A stretch of 64,000 nt of DNA. Source: CAMDPA01 sp965223035 (lineage in GTDB: Bacteria > Pseudomonadota > Alphaproteobacteria > Rhizobiales > Hyphomicrobiaceae). This document shows, piece after piece, positions 1 through 9,039 of the stretch. The notes under the pieces were generated by a model. That model saw only the letters and a list, made by a program, of their open reading frames with translations, did no database searches and was not told the DNA's origin. The translations under genes were made by a program, and so were the position numbers. How positions within the stretch are numbered: the stretch's first letter is position 1; each line of letters opens with the position of its first letter. The stretch is from the NCBI GenBank assembly GCA_965223035.1, contig OZ244980.1, positions 4,960,001 through 5,024,000 on the forward strand. The letters run 5' to 3'.

Positions 1-1420
1 ATTCCTGCTTCGGCAACGAGATCGGCGGAAAGTCCTCCTTCAGCGTGGCGTCAAAGCACACCGAGGCGTCGATGCCGTCGTTACGTCGACTGCGTGGGCC
101 ATGCCCCTGATCGCGATGCTTGAGAATCTGCACATCCAGCACGGGGTTGCAGCGGTAGGCCATCGCCCACCACACCGCATCCATGTTGGCGGGGTCGATG
201 TCGTCATTGATGGCGATAACGAACTTGCCCAAGGCGCGGTTCTGACCAACCAGCCCATAGATCGCCCGCCACACCTCCACCGAGGGCGTATCGCGCTCGA
301 TCACCAACACCACGACCTTGCGCAGGTTGGTCAGCGGCTCGTGCAGGAACACGCGTTGAACACACCTCAGCCCAAGCCCATTGCGCAAGGCATTGAGGAG
401 CATCGGCTCCATGCCGACCTTCTTGATCAGGCTCGATTCGGACGGTGTCACCTGCGAGATGATCGAGGTGAGGATGGCGTTGTTCTTGCGCGTGATGCAG
501 GTCACGTCCATCAACGCGTTGTATTCTTGCAGGTTGACGTGGCCGTGACTTTCGCCGAACGGCGCTTCCGGCTCGAGCCATTCGGTGTCGATGTAGCCCT
601 CGATCACGATCTCCGCCTCCGCCGGCACCAGAAGGTCGACGGTTTTGGCCTTGACCACGTTGATCGGCGCCCCCACCAAACCACCGGCGACCGACAGTTC
701 GTCGACGTGTTCTGGTAACTTTTGGTTGGAGGTGAAGGTGATGGCCGGCGGCGCGCCGAGCACCACCGCTGCCGGCATCTTCTTGCCCATCTTCTTATAT
801 TTGAGCCAGTGCGTGTAGATCCCGGGTCGCAGCTCCAGCGACGGGTTCATCCCGATCCGCCGCCGCGTCTTGATCTGCCCGCGATAGTTGCCGAGGTTTT
901 GAACGCCGGTCTCGGGATCCTTGGTGATGTATTGCGATAACGTCGTATAGGGCGCGTTGTCCCAGCCCGGCGTCGAGATCGGGACCGGGATTTGGTCCAG
1001 ACCGTTGCCGTCCTTGTCGAGATCAGCCCCCTCGATCACGATTTCCTGGCACGGCGCCGCCTCGACCAGATTGGGTGCTATCGGGTTGGCCTCCGCCCGG
1101 TTCCAGGTCTCGGCGATCTTGTCCAACGGACAGCCCAGACCAATCCGATAGATTTCCCGACTGGCAGCGAGGCAACCGACGACGACCGGAATATCGTACA
1201 CCTTTCCCTTGGGATCGGTCACGTTGGTGAACAAAAACGCCTTTCGCTCATGCTCTGGAAAGCCACCGCGGAACTGCCAGCGCACCAAGGGGTGCATCTC
1301 GGTGTCCTTGCAGATCGGCCGGTCAACCTCCACCAACACGCCAGCGCGGCGCAACGCATCGATGTGATCGTGCAGGTCAGGGTAGGCGCGCTCAGGCGTG
1401 ACCGATGGGGATTTGGCCAT
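1..1420 (-). CDS. UbiD family decarboxylase, 3' end cut by window edge
   Basis: This is a prenyl-FMN-dependent (de)carboxylase of the UbiD family. The frame is open from an ATG at 1420 to the left edge, giving about 473 residues (MAKSPSVTPERAYPDLHDH...), close to full length for a family of about 490-510 residues. Visible landmarks are GNYRGQ, which carries the arginine matching Fdc1 R173 by motif position, EIVIEGYID, and EAPFGE, the equivalent of the catalytic EGPFGE motif with both glutamates kept. It lies downstream of an acyl-CoA ligase and a second UbiD on the same strand, so it is probably the last visible gene of one catabolic operon. No UbiX prenyltransferase is visible. The substrate is unknown; an aromatic acid or aryl-CoA is inferred from context. 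The stop codon is outside the window. Confidence 0.9.
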   Translation of the reverse strand, partial: MAKSPSVTPERAYPDLHDHIDALRRAGVLVEVDRPICKDTEMHPLVRWQFRGGFPEHERKAFLFTNVTDPKGKVYDIPVVVGCLAASREIYRIGLGCPLDKIAETWNRAEANPIAPNLVEAAPCQEIVIEGADLDKDGNGLDQIPVPISTPGWDNAPYTTLSQYITKDPETGVQNLGNYRGQIKTRRRIGMNPSLELRPGIYTHWLKYKKMGKKMPAAVVLGAPPAITFTSNQKLPEHVDELSVAGGLVGAPINVVKAKTVDLLVPAEAEIVIEGYIDTEWLEPEAPFGESHGHVNLQEYNALMDVTCITRKNNAILTSIISQVTPSESSLIKKVGMEPMLLNALRNGLGLRCVQRVFLHEPLTNLRKVVVLVIERDTPSVEVWRAIYGLVGQNRALGKFVIAINDDIDPANMDAVWWAMAYRCNPVLDVQILKHRDQGHGPRSRRNDGIDASVCFDATLKEDFPPISLPKQE

Positions 1421-1500
1421 GGACGGCGACCTCGCTTTCAAACGATGGGATAAGGGAAACAATGACCGCGTGATAGATGACCACCCGCGCCGGCACTGCG

Positions 1501-1577
1501 CTAGATCATCGCGGCTTAAATCGGAACCGCAAAGCCGGTTCCAATTCAACACACGATGATCGCTGTTAAAGTTCTAG
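1501..1577. repeat. CTAG-bounded palindromic repeat, family A, module 1 only
   Basis: The element begins CTAGATCATCGCGGCTTAAA and ends GCTGTTAAAGTTCTAG. It is a diverged single-hairpin copy of a repeat found about nine times in the window. Its terminal CTAG contains the TAG stop codon of the minus-strand ligase gene (1574-1576). Confidence 0.75.
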
Positions 1578-3148
1578 CCCTCCGCTTGGCGCGCCACCCA
1601 GTCGGATTTGAGTTTGTCGCGCAAAACCTTGCCGCGGTCGGATTTCGGCAGCTCAGTGACGATCATGACCTGTTTTGGGACCTTGGCCTGCGCAAGATGT
1701 TGTTGACAGTGATCGACCACAGCGGCCTCGGTCAGCGTCACGCCCGGCTTGGCGATCACATAGGCCACCACTTCCTCGCCGTAGATCTTGTCCGGCACGC
1801 CGACCGCGGCCGCATCGAACACGCCGGGGTGTTTCAACATGACGGCATCGACCTCGAGCGGTGCAATGTTCATGCCGCCACGGATGATCAAGTCCTTGGT
1901 ACGCCCGGTGACCCGTACAAAGCCATCGGAGTCCATCATCGCCAGATCGCCGGTTTTGATGCGGTTGCCGCGCACCGGGTCGATGCTGCCGGTCTCAGTC
2001 AGATAACCGATCGCCACCTGCGGGCCGCCAGCCGTCACTTCGCCTTCGGTGTCTGGCGGACAGGCCTTGCCCTCGCCGTCGACGATCTCGAACTCCTGAT
2101 GCAACGCCGGCGGTCCGACCGTTCCCATGCGATGGCGATAATGGCGATTGCCGCAGATCCATCCGGCCTCCGACATACCGTAAAGCTGCAGCAACCGCAC
2201 GCCATACATCTGTTCGAACCGGGCCCACTGCTCGGCCGTCAACGGGGCTGTCGAACACGTCATCAGCCGCAACGACGGTAGGTCTTTGGCGGTATAGCCC
2301 ATCGGCTTATTGAGCAGCATGTTGACCACCGTCGGCACTCCGGCTGCGAACGTGATGCCGTGTCGCTGAATCCACTCGAAAAAACGACTGTGCGAAAAGC
2401 GCCGGGCGATATGCATCGTCAGGCCCTTTTGTAGGAACGGCAGCAGCGACAGGATCTGCGCGGAGTTCCAGCCGAATGACCGATACTCAAGCGTCTTGTC
2501 GTCGGCCTCCAGCCCGAGAATATCGAGCGTGTCGAGACCGGATAGCCAGTAGGCGGCATGATCGTAGACGACAATCTTCGGCTTGGAGGTGGTGCCCGAG
2601 GTGCAAAACATGCACGACACGTCAGCCGCCTCGTTGCGCTCCGGCACCTCGGCCGACGTGCCGCCTCGGGCGAGCCCTTGAAAATAGCTGTCGCCTGCGT
2701 CTCCAGCCGCTGACGGCCGCCACGCGCCGAACTGCAACAAGGGTGCGCTGATGCCCTCGGTCAGCGTCGGCCCGTCAAGCTCCTCGTGATAAAACGTGAG
2801 CTTTGGCGCGATCGTCCGCGCCAACTCGGCCAGGTGCGCTTGGTTGAGTTCGATATTGAGCGGGCAGACCACCGCTCCCAGACGCCAGACGCCAAGCCAA
2901 ATCAGCAGCTTTTCCAGCGTCTCGTCGGACAACAAAAGAACGCGGTCGCCCTTTGCCAAGCCGCGCCGCTTGAGATCGATGGCGATGTCGGTGACGATTT
3001 GATCGAGTTCGCCGAAGGTGATCGATCGATCGTGTTGGTCGAGATCGACCAGCGCAGTCTTGGCAGCATCGCGCGCGGCATAGTCGGCCAGCAAGTCAGC
3101 GATCGGACGATAAGGCAACGCCAGCTGATGATTGCCGAACACGCTCAT
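1574..3148 (-). CDS. AMP-forming acyl-CoA ligase (class I adenylate-forming enzyme)
   Basis: The 524-residue protein activates a carboxylic acid as an acyl-AMP and then forms the CoA thioester. The signature motifs are present in order: the phosphate-binding loop CTSGTTSKPK near residue 185, the adenine-binding LYGMSEAG, the ribose-binding KTGDLAMMD, the hinge RTKDLIIRGG followed by MNIAPLEVD, and a C-terminal K in SDRGKVLR that corresponds to the catalytic lysine. The length is normal for the family. The gene lies between two UbiD genes on the same strand, with 124 bp to the upstream UbiD, so a role in activating the acid that the decarboxylases handle is inferred. The substrate (aryl or fatty acid) cannot be assigned from sequence. 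The stop codon TAG lies inside the end of a family A repeat. Confidence 0.92.
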   Translation of the reverse strand: MSVFGNHQLALPYRPIADLLADYAARDAAKTALVDLDQHDRSITFGELDQIVTDIAIDLKRRGLAKGDRVLLLSDETLEKLLIWLGVWRLGAVVCPLNIELNQAHLAELARTIAPKLTFYHEELDGPTLTEGISAPLLQFGAWRPSAAGDAGDSYFQGLARGGTSAEVPERNEAADVSCMFCTSGTTSKPKIVVYDHAAYWLSGLDTLDILGLEADDKTLEYRSFGWNSAQILSLLPFLQKGLTMHIARRFSHSRFFEWIQRHGITFAAGVPTVVNMLLNKPMGYTAKDLPSLRLMTCSTAPLTAEQWARFEQMYGVRLLQLYGMSEAGWICGNRHYRHRMGTVGPPALHQEFEIVDGEGKACPPDTEGEVTAGGPQVAIGYLTETGSIDPVRGNRIKTGDLAMMDSDGFVRVTGRTKDLIIRGGMNIAPLEVDAVMLKHPGVFDAAAVGVPDKIYGEEVVAYVIAKPGVTLTEAAVVDHCQQHLAQAKVPKQVMIVTELPKSDRGKVLRDKLKSDWVARQAEG

Positions 3149-3272
3149 GTGGTCCTCCCTGTTGGCGACAGGTCGAGCGGCCGCCCGACGCCGTCGAGTG
3201 ACCGGCCCGATCCATGGCGGCCTCGTCCTGCCCCCGCCTTATCGCGGAACGTTCGCCGGCTGCCGGCGCCCG

Positions 3273-4880
3273 TTACATGCCGGTCTTGGCCAGAACCTCC
3301 AGCCAACCCTTCATGCGCCCTTTCACGTTGGCAATTTGGTCGGCGCTGAAAAAGTCCTCCAGCTTGACCCGATCAACCGGATAGACCGGCCGCATGAAGT
3401 CCTCCTCGAAGCCGTACGGGACGGTGGCATCGATCCCCATACCGCCTTCGTAGGTGGTGTTGGTCGCGGTCCACTCCTTGTCGCCGGCGGTCATGCGCTC
3501 GGCCGGCATGAAGGTCTGACCGCGCCCGCCAGGCGTCGGATTGAGAATATCCGTCCTCGGATTGACGCGGGTGGTGAGCGCCCACATGATGTCGTCCATC
3601 GAGTAGATATCGCAATCCTCTGACACCGCAATCGCGATCCGCATCCCCTGCGAGGTGGCGAGCAGCGCCGAGAGGAAGTTGCGCTGCCAACCCTCCTCGA
3701 TGCGATTGCGCTTCTTCACCTGGATGATCACGCCGCCCCAATCGGTCATGCAGTAGGGCACATTCACGTCCTGCACGATGCCCGGCTGCAGGCGATTGCA
3801 CAGTTCATACATGCAAGCTTCGCGGATCGACGTGTCAATGTTGTGCTCGTCCATGGTATGGGCCCCGAGCGCGAAAATGATCGGCTTGCTCTCCGGCTTA
3901 CGCATGGTGACAGCGGTGACGTGGAAGGTCGGCGCCCGGTAGGCCTTGCCCATATAGCCGGCCCATTCCGGATGGAAGTGATGCCGGCCCTGGGTTTGGT
4001 CGGCCTCAGCCTCGGCGGTCTCGAAGCGACGGTCACGCGGGTCGATGTACCCCTCGATCACGATCTCGGCATCGGCCAGCGCCAACGCATCGACGGTGCG
4101 CGCCTTGACCACCCGGACCGGGAAACCTTGCGCCGCGCCGGCAATGCCGATCTCATCGCAGCCGTAGGGCATGATCGCATACCCGAAGGCCCCGCCCGCC
4201 AGCAGGGTGCATGCTGGGGGCACGCCGAAGCAGAACGTCAACGGCACCTTCTCCTGACGCCGGAACGCCGCGCTGACCACCTGCCACATGTGCGAGCCGG
4301 GCGAGATCTGGAAGGTGCCGACGTTGCCCCAGCGGAAGTTCATCCGGTTGTAGCCGAGGTCGGTTCCCTCGCCGAAGGCCGCGCCGGAGACCACCCGGAT
4401 GCCTGAGCCGATCGTCAACTCGCTTTCCAGCGCGGTATGCCGGATCGGAACCAAGAACTCGTTGACATCCTTGGGATCGGTGATGACCACTTGTTGGCAC
4501 GGCGCCTGATCCTGTGGGATTTCCTGTGGCGGCAACGGCCGATTAAGGGCGTTGGCGAGCGCAATCGTCCTCAGCTTGTCGGTGTCCCACCCAAACAACC
4601 GATTGATGGCTTGCATGTCGCCGAACAGATTGGTGACGACACGGTGGTTGGGCTTGTCCTTGACGTTGTTGAACAACACTGGACATCCGCCATCCATCAG
4701 CTTTTGCAGGCCGGTGATTTCCAGATCGGGATTGACCTCTTTGTCAGTCTCCACCAAGTCGCCGCGCGCCTTGAGCCATTCCAGCGAGGACCTTAAATCC
4801 CGCACATGCGTGGCTGCTTTTGCAGGTGAGCTTGGGTTTGGCTTGGTACCGTCCATGGCGCGGGCTCCTCGGTTACTCAA
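3273..4880 (-). CDS. UbiD family decarboxylase, divergent active-site motif
   Basis: The 535-residue protein matches the UbiD family: an N-terminal domain (LRSSLEWLKARGDLVETDKEV), GYNRMNFRWGNVGTF around the prFMN-binding region, EIVIEGYIDP, and a C-terminal part with SMDDIMWALTTRVNP. The catalytic EGPFGE motif is missing. In its place is a polar stretch (ETAEAEADQTQ, then HHFHPEWAGY) in which only the second glutamate seems retained. A nearer start exists at the ATG of MDGTKPNPS, eight residues in. It is probably co-transcribed with the ligase and the other UbiD downstream. Paired UbiD proteins occur as subunits of phenylphosphate carboxylase, so a heteromeric enzyme is one possibility; that is inference. 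Confidence 0.9.
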   Translation of the reverse strand: MSNRGARAMDGTKPNPSSPAKAATHVRDLRSSLEWLKARGDLVETDKEVNPDLEITGLQKLMDGGCPVLFNNVKDKPNHRVVTNLFGDMQAINRLFGWDTDKLRTIALANALNRPLPPQEIPQDQAPCQQVVITDPKDVNEFLVPIRHTALESELTIGSGIRVVSGAAFGEGTDLGYNRMNFRWGNVGTFQISPGSHMWQVVSAAFRRQEKVPLTFCFGVPPACTLLAGGAFGYAIMPYGCDEIGIAGAAQGFPVRVVKARTVDALALADAEIVIEGYIDPRDRRFETAEAEADQTQGRHHFHPEWAGYMGKAYRAPTFHVTAVTMRKPESKPIIFALGAHTMDEHNIDTSIREACMYELCNRLQPGIVQDVNVPYCMTDWGGVIIQVKKRNRIEEGWQRNFLSALLATSQGMRIAIAVSEDCDIYSMDDIMWALTTRVNPRTDILNPTPGGRGQTFMPAERMTAGDKEWTATNTTYEGGMGIDATVPYGFEEDFMRPVYPVDRVKLEDFFSADQIANVKGRMKGWLEVLAKTGM

Positions 4881-4931
4881 AAACTTGCCGGTCTAGGCAG
4901 ACACAATAATCGATCTCGCCCAGAGCTAACC

Positions 4932-6014
4932 TCACGTGAAATAAGGCTCGATCGGGCCGAGCTTGCCCACCTTGGCGTATCGCATGTGACCATCGGCGGT
5001 GACGGTCCGCGTCAGCCATCCCATGTCGACCAGATAATTGAGGTGGGCGATCACTTCCCCCATCGCAAACCCAATCTGATGACCATCTAGCCCACCAGAG
5101 AACAAAACATCGATCAAGTCACCCGCGGTGATGTCGCCATCGATCGCATCCAGCATCACGTTGAGCCGCGTCGCGTGGTGGCGCGCCAACTCTCGCAGGC
5201 GGAACTGGACGTTGTAAAACGGCTTGCGATGGGAGGGCAGAACAAGCGTGTCCGCATCCAGTTGCTCGAGATATTTTTGGCACGTCTGCAGGAACGACAG
5301 CAACGTGTCCGCCTCCGGCTCCATCGGCCAAGTCGACACGTTGGTGGTGATCTGGGGCAGGATCTGATCGCCGGCAATGAGGATTTTGCGCGCGGCGCAA
5401 TAAAGCGATACGTGCTCCGGACAATGGCCCTGTCCGGTTATCACGCGCCAGTCATCGGTGCCGATCCGAACGACGTCGTTCTCGCGCAATCGCTTGAACG
5501 CATCGGGCAATTGGACGCCGACGTCATAGGGAATGACCTCATCCTCAAACAGCTTGCAGCGCGCCTGGTCCAGGCCGTGTTGGGCGTGGAAAACGCTGCG
5601 CTGGCGAATGTTGTCGGAATACCCGGCCGTAAACGCGATGTTCGCGGCAAACCATTCGCCAAGGCTCATCAAAGGTAACAGATTTCCCCATTGCCGGGTG
5701 ATCCAAGCCATGTTGCCGGCATGATCGGGATGAAAATGAGTGACGATCAAGCGCGTGATCGGACGCCCGCCCAACAGATCGGCCCAGACCGCACGCAAAT
5801 CCTCCCTGCTCTCGGTCCAGCCATAACCGCAATCGATCATCGTCCAGCCCGGCCCATCGCGCAGCAGCCAAAGGTTGACCTGGCGCAGCCCGACGAAGGG
5901 CACCGCCGTGGAGATCCAGAAAATGCCGTCTGCCACTTGCCGGGCCGTGGCGCGCGCGGGGTAATCCGACCAAGGATAGGTGACGCCATCAAGTACGGCG
6001 CTGTCGTTGCTCAT
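4932..6014 (-). CDS. MBL-fold metallo-hydrolase
   Basis: This is a metallo-beta-lactamase-fold hydrolase of about 360 residues. The zinc-binding set is complete: THFHPDHAG (HxHxDH), GHCPEH, AGDQ and SHRKPF. The C-terminal part (residues about 275-360) is likely a small helical or winged-helix domain, as in LACTB2-like proteins. I chose the ATG at 6014 (MSNDSAVL) because AAGGG lies about 8 bases upstream; the longer frame begins at a TTG at 6029. It sits between the cupin gene (79 bp away) and the UbiD gene (51 bp away) on the same strand. A thioester or lactone hydrolase acting on a catabolic intermediate is plausible but unproven. Confidence 0.88.
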   Translation of the reverse strand: MSNDSAVLDGVTYPWSDYPARATARQVADGIFWISTAVPFVGLRQVNLWLLRDGPGWTMIDCGYGWTESREDLRAVWADLLGGRPITRLIVTHFHPDHAGNMAWITRQWGNLLPLMSLGEWFAANIAFTAGYSDNIRQRSVFHAQHGLDQARCKLFEDEVIPYDVGVQLPDAFKRLRENDVVRIGTDDWRVITGQGHCPEHVSLYCAARKILIAGDQILPQITTNVSTWPMEPEADTLLSFLQTCQKYLEQLDADTLVLPSHRKPFYNVQFRLRELARHHATRLNVMLDAIDGDITAGDLIDVLFSGGLDGHQIGFAMGEVIAHLNYLVDMGWLTRTVTADGHMRYAKVGKLGPIEPYFT

Positions 6015-6093
6015 GTTGAGGCCCTTCAAGCCGTTGCATCCGTCTCAGCCGGCGGCGAACAACCGCCCATCGCCGGGCACACCGCCGCCGACC

Positions 6094-6570
6094 TCACTCT
6101 GCCGGGCCCACATAGGTCAGTTGCTCGAACACCTTGAGCTCGATCAGCACGTTGTCATCGGTGGACTCTTCGGCCAGCATCGAGCGGTGGGCGATACCGC
6201 GCGGGATCATCATCATGTCGCCCGGCTTCATCACCCGCGTGCCCATCTCGGTCTCCCACTTCAAGGCACCCTTCACGCAAAAGATGATCTCGTGCGCATC
6301 GATATTGCGATGCCAGAACGACATATCAAGCTTGCGCCGTTTCGAGACTTCGATCCTGACATGGTTCGATTCAAACAGTCGTAGCGGTGTCCCGTCGGCC
6401 TGATCCAAATTGGAGGGCGTGAACGTCTCGGCGAACACATTGATCAGCTTGAAGATCTCGGCGCGCTCCAGGACGCCGTCGTTGGTCTGTGTCGGGTTCG
6501 AGTCGCGGCTGAGGACCACGTTCTTACCGTCGATGGTGATCCGCTCCTCGAACTTGCGCTTCTGGCTCAT
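6094..6570 (-). CDS. Cupin-domain protein
   Basis: The 158-residue protein starts MSQKRKFEERIT and has a single cupin fold: FWHRNIDAHEIIFCVKGALKWET (motif 1) and KPGDMMMIPRGIAHRS (motif 2, with the His of the GxxxxxPxGxxH signature). The likely metal ligands are H and E of motif 1 and H of motif 2. I chose this start because GGAGAG precedes it by about 6-7 bases. The frame extends about 107 residues further upstream, but that part is translated tandem repeat (VARTC three times) and is rejected. It is the first gene of the minus-strand catabolic cluster. It resembles ring-cleavage dioxygenase-like cupins only in fold; the activity is unknown. Confidence 0.82.
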   Translation of the reverse strand: MSQKRKFEERITIDGKNVVLSRDSNPTQTNDGVLERAEIFKLINVFAETFTPSNLDQADGTPLRLFESNHVRIEVSKRRKLDMSFWHRNIDAHEIIFCVKGALKWETEMGTRVMKPGDMMMIPRGIAHRSMLAEESTDDNVLIELKVFEQLTYVGPAE

Positions 6571-7086
6571 CGTACTTCTCTCCGACCTCATGTCTGCGAT
6601 GCGAGGCTCCCGCCGGCTCACGACGCCAGAAGCCGAAACATTGACTGTCCGATCGCGGTGGGCGGCGCATGTCCGGGCAACGCATGTCCGGGCAACGCAT
6701 GTCCGGGCAACGCGGCCGTGGGCACACCGCGATCCTTTGCCCCTGTATCCGCCGCTGCAGCTGGCTGGAACGCAACCACTCGGCCGACCTCGGCAGATGC
6801 CGGTGAGATGACGGTGGCCGAGCCCTGGACGCCGCGTGCGGTCCAAGTCAGCTTGCGGCGGCACTTGAAAAGCTCCGACCGTCGTCGTCAAGTGCGATCT
6901 ATTGATCCGGCGAGAACCCGCATGGATGCGCGGTCGCTCGCCGATGTTCGACTTGCCTGTGCAATGCGCGGCTGCCTGCTTCCGAGTCCTGGGGAAAGCA
7001 GTGCGTAAACTGTTGAAACCAACCGAACCCGGCCTGATGCTTTCAATAATGATTCGGAAAATGGCATCACCAGATAGCGGGGCACC
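6571..7086. other. Intergenic region with short tandem repeat
   Basis: This 516-bp divergent gap separates the catabolic cluster from the EAL gene. It holds a three-copy 15-bp tandem repeat at 6667-6711. Promoters for both directions must lie here, but I cannot point to a convincing -35/-10 pair. No gene is supported. Confidence 0.6.
6667..6711. repeat. 15-bp tandem repeat, 3 copies
   Basis: Three perfect copies of GCATGTCCGGGCAAC lie at 6667, 6682 and 6697. The unit length is a multiple of three, which keeps spurious frames open through it. Confidence 0.95.
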
Positions 7087-8865
7087 ATGACCCTTCAGTC
7101 CATCGACATGACCCTCGAAGCTAGGAGCAACGCCCGTTCGGCCGTTGTCGACTTAGTGGTGCCAGCGTCGATGTTGGCGGTCGCGACGGCTGTAGGGGTT
7201 GCCAGCTATCTTCATCTCGGGCTCGCCATGGAATTGGCGATCGCGGTAACGCTGACCCTGTTCAGCTTGTTTTTGGTTGGCCACATTCTGTTGCGTGCCG
7301 CCGACGCGGCCGAGCGCCGCGATGCGCGGTCATCGCGCCAGCGTGCGACCGCCGACACTCAGCCGCAGCGCCCAGCCCAAACCGAGGCCGAAACGCTCGA
7401 CATCGCGCCGCATCTGCACGCCCAACAACCGGTTGACCCGGCTGCGTCCGAAGCAGTGGCCACCCCCTCGTTGCGGCCGTCAGTCGTTGCCGAAGCCGCC
7501 GAACCGCCGCCCTTGCCGGTGGATCCCGGGCTCACTGTGGTTGCGGCTCCGGATGCGGCGCCCGACGCGAAGCTCGATCACACGCACACGTTCGATGCCG
7601 CCGCGACCGCACCCGACAAAGACGCGATCGCCGCGGCTTCGGGTTGGTCGTTTCGCCCGCTTGAGCTACGGCGTCCGAATGCGGTGGACGAGCAGCCGGC
7701 TCCCGAGCGCCCCGACACGGGCCATCAACAGCAGCCAACGGTCGACCTGCCCGAGATCGCCAGCGAATCACAGGCCGCCGCTCCGAACGCCGAGGCCAAG
7801 CGGGTCGATGACATCCTCAGAAGACTGGCGGCCCAGATTCGCGCCGGGCAAGCCGCAGCGGCGCTCGCCAATCCGCCGCCGCAGGCCGATCAGCGCGCGG
7901 GTGGTGCGGCGGAGGCGGCCGGCCCCGCGGCCGCGTCGCAGGTGGAGCAGGCCACGGATGCCAAATTGTCGACAGCCGTTGATGCGCTGCGGTCGACCCT
8001 GGAGGTGATGCGATCGCTGGACCCGGCTCCATCGGCGCCAGTCGCCGCTGCGGCCACCGATCCCCGTGAAGCCGGCACCACAATGGGCGCCACCATCGCC
8101 GACTCGGCGACAATCCGACTGGCTGCGGTGGCCAAAGCTTTGGCTGCGGAGCGCGCTGACGTCCTGTTGGAGCCTATTCTGGCTTTGTCCGATCAAAAAG
8201 CCTGCCACTTCGAGGTGTCCGTGCGCTTGAAAGACGAGGCTGGAAAGCCGTTGGAAATGGTGGCGTTGGAGGACGGCGGCCGCGGTGCTGGGCTGCTGCC
8301 ATTGCTCGATGCGATGAGCGTGCAGCACTCTGCTGGCTTCGCCATGAGATTGGAACGGCGTGGGCGCGAAGGATCGGTGTTTTCCAGCGTCGCTGGCGAA
8401 TCACTGGAGAGTGGCGCCTTCGTCGATCAGGTGTTGCAGCGCCACGCCCAAGGGCTCGCCAACCGGCTGGTGCTGACTTTGGCCCAGTCCGAGCTGCGCA
8501 TGCTCGGTCCAACCCAGTACATGTCGCTAACCAAGCTCAAGGACATCGGCTTCCGTTTCGCGCTCGATGAGGTGGTCGATCTCGACATGGATTTTGAGGT
8601 GTTGAAGGCCACCGGCTTCGACTTCATCAAGCTCGATGCGCACGTGTTCATCGACGGCATGGCCCTGGGCGAGGCGCATGTGCCGGCCAGCGATCTGTAT
8701 CATCATTTCCAAGCCCTGGGGTTGACGATGATCGTTGACCACATCGATGACGAAAGCATCCGCGCGCAGGTATTCGAGTGCGGCGCAGTATTGGGTAAGG
8801 GCGCTCTGTTCGGCGAACCCCACGTGATCCCGGTCGCAGCTTCGGACGACAAGGCGGCAGCGTGA
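7087..8865 (+). CDS. Membrane-anchored protein with degenerate EAL domain
   Basis: The 592-residue protein has two hydrophobic segments near the N-terminus (about residues 20-60), a long Ala/Pro/Gln-rich linker (about 65-330), and a C-terminal EAL-like domain (about 345-580). The domain keeps the fold landmarks LLEPILAL, FDFIKLDAHVF and GKGALFGEP, but the catalytic signatures are altered: FEVSVRL replaces EALLR, DEVVDL replaces DDFGTG and VDHIDDE replaces AEGVE. It is therefore probably not an active c-di-GMP phosphodiesterase and may bind c-di-GMP or a partner protein. It is anchored in the inner membrane with the EAL domain most likely cytoplasmic. The next gene, a HAD hydrolase, begins 174 bp downstream on the same strand. 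Confidence 0.82.
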   Translation: MTLQSIDMTLEARSNARSAVVDLVVPASMLAVATAVGVASYLHLGLAMELAIAVTLTLFSLFLVGHILLRAADAAERRDARSSRQRATADTQPQRPAQTEAETLDIAPHLHAQQPVDPAASEAVATPSLRPSVVAEAAEPPPLPVDPGLTVVAAPDAAPDAKLDHTHTFDAAATAPDKDAIAAASGWSFRPLELRRPNAVDEQPAPERPDTGHQQQPTVDLPEIASESQAAAPNAEAKRVDDILRRLAAQIRAGQAAAALANPPPQADQRAGGAAEAAGPAAASQVEQATDAKLSTAVDALRSTLEVMRSLDPAPSAPVAAAATDPREAGTTMGATIADSATIRLAAVAKALAAERADVLLEPILALSDQKACHFEVSVRLKDEAGKPLEMVALEDGGRGAGLLPLLDAMSVQHSAGFAMRLERRGREGSVFSSVAGESLESGAFVDQVLQRHAQGLANRLVLTLAQSELRMLGPTQYMSLTKLKDIGFRFALDEVVDLDMDFEVLKATGFDFIKLDAHVFIDGMALGEAHVPASDLYHHFQALGLTMIVDHIDDESIRAQVFECGAVLGKGALFGEPHVIPVAASDDKAAA

Positions 8866-9039
8866 CGGCGCGTTGACCTGTCGCGGCCACCTGTTCGGGG
8901 CCACCTGTTCGGGGCCGGCTTGATTGGACGCGTGCTGTCGCTTACCTCCAGAACACCTGAAGCGTCGTCGCGTTGGACCGTGCGGCGCTTCGCCATGTTG
9001 AGCGGTTCATTGTGTTGAGGCCAACGGAGGTGGACGCAG

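Noticed and set aside
6571..6891. N-terminal extension of the cupin protein (VARTCVARTC)
   Set aside because: It is a translation of the 15-bp tandem repeat; a good RBS and start lie at 6570.
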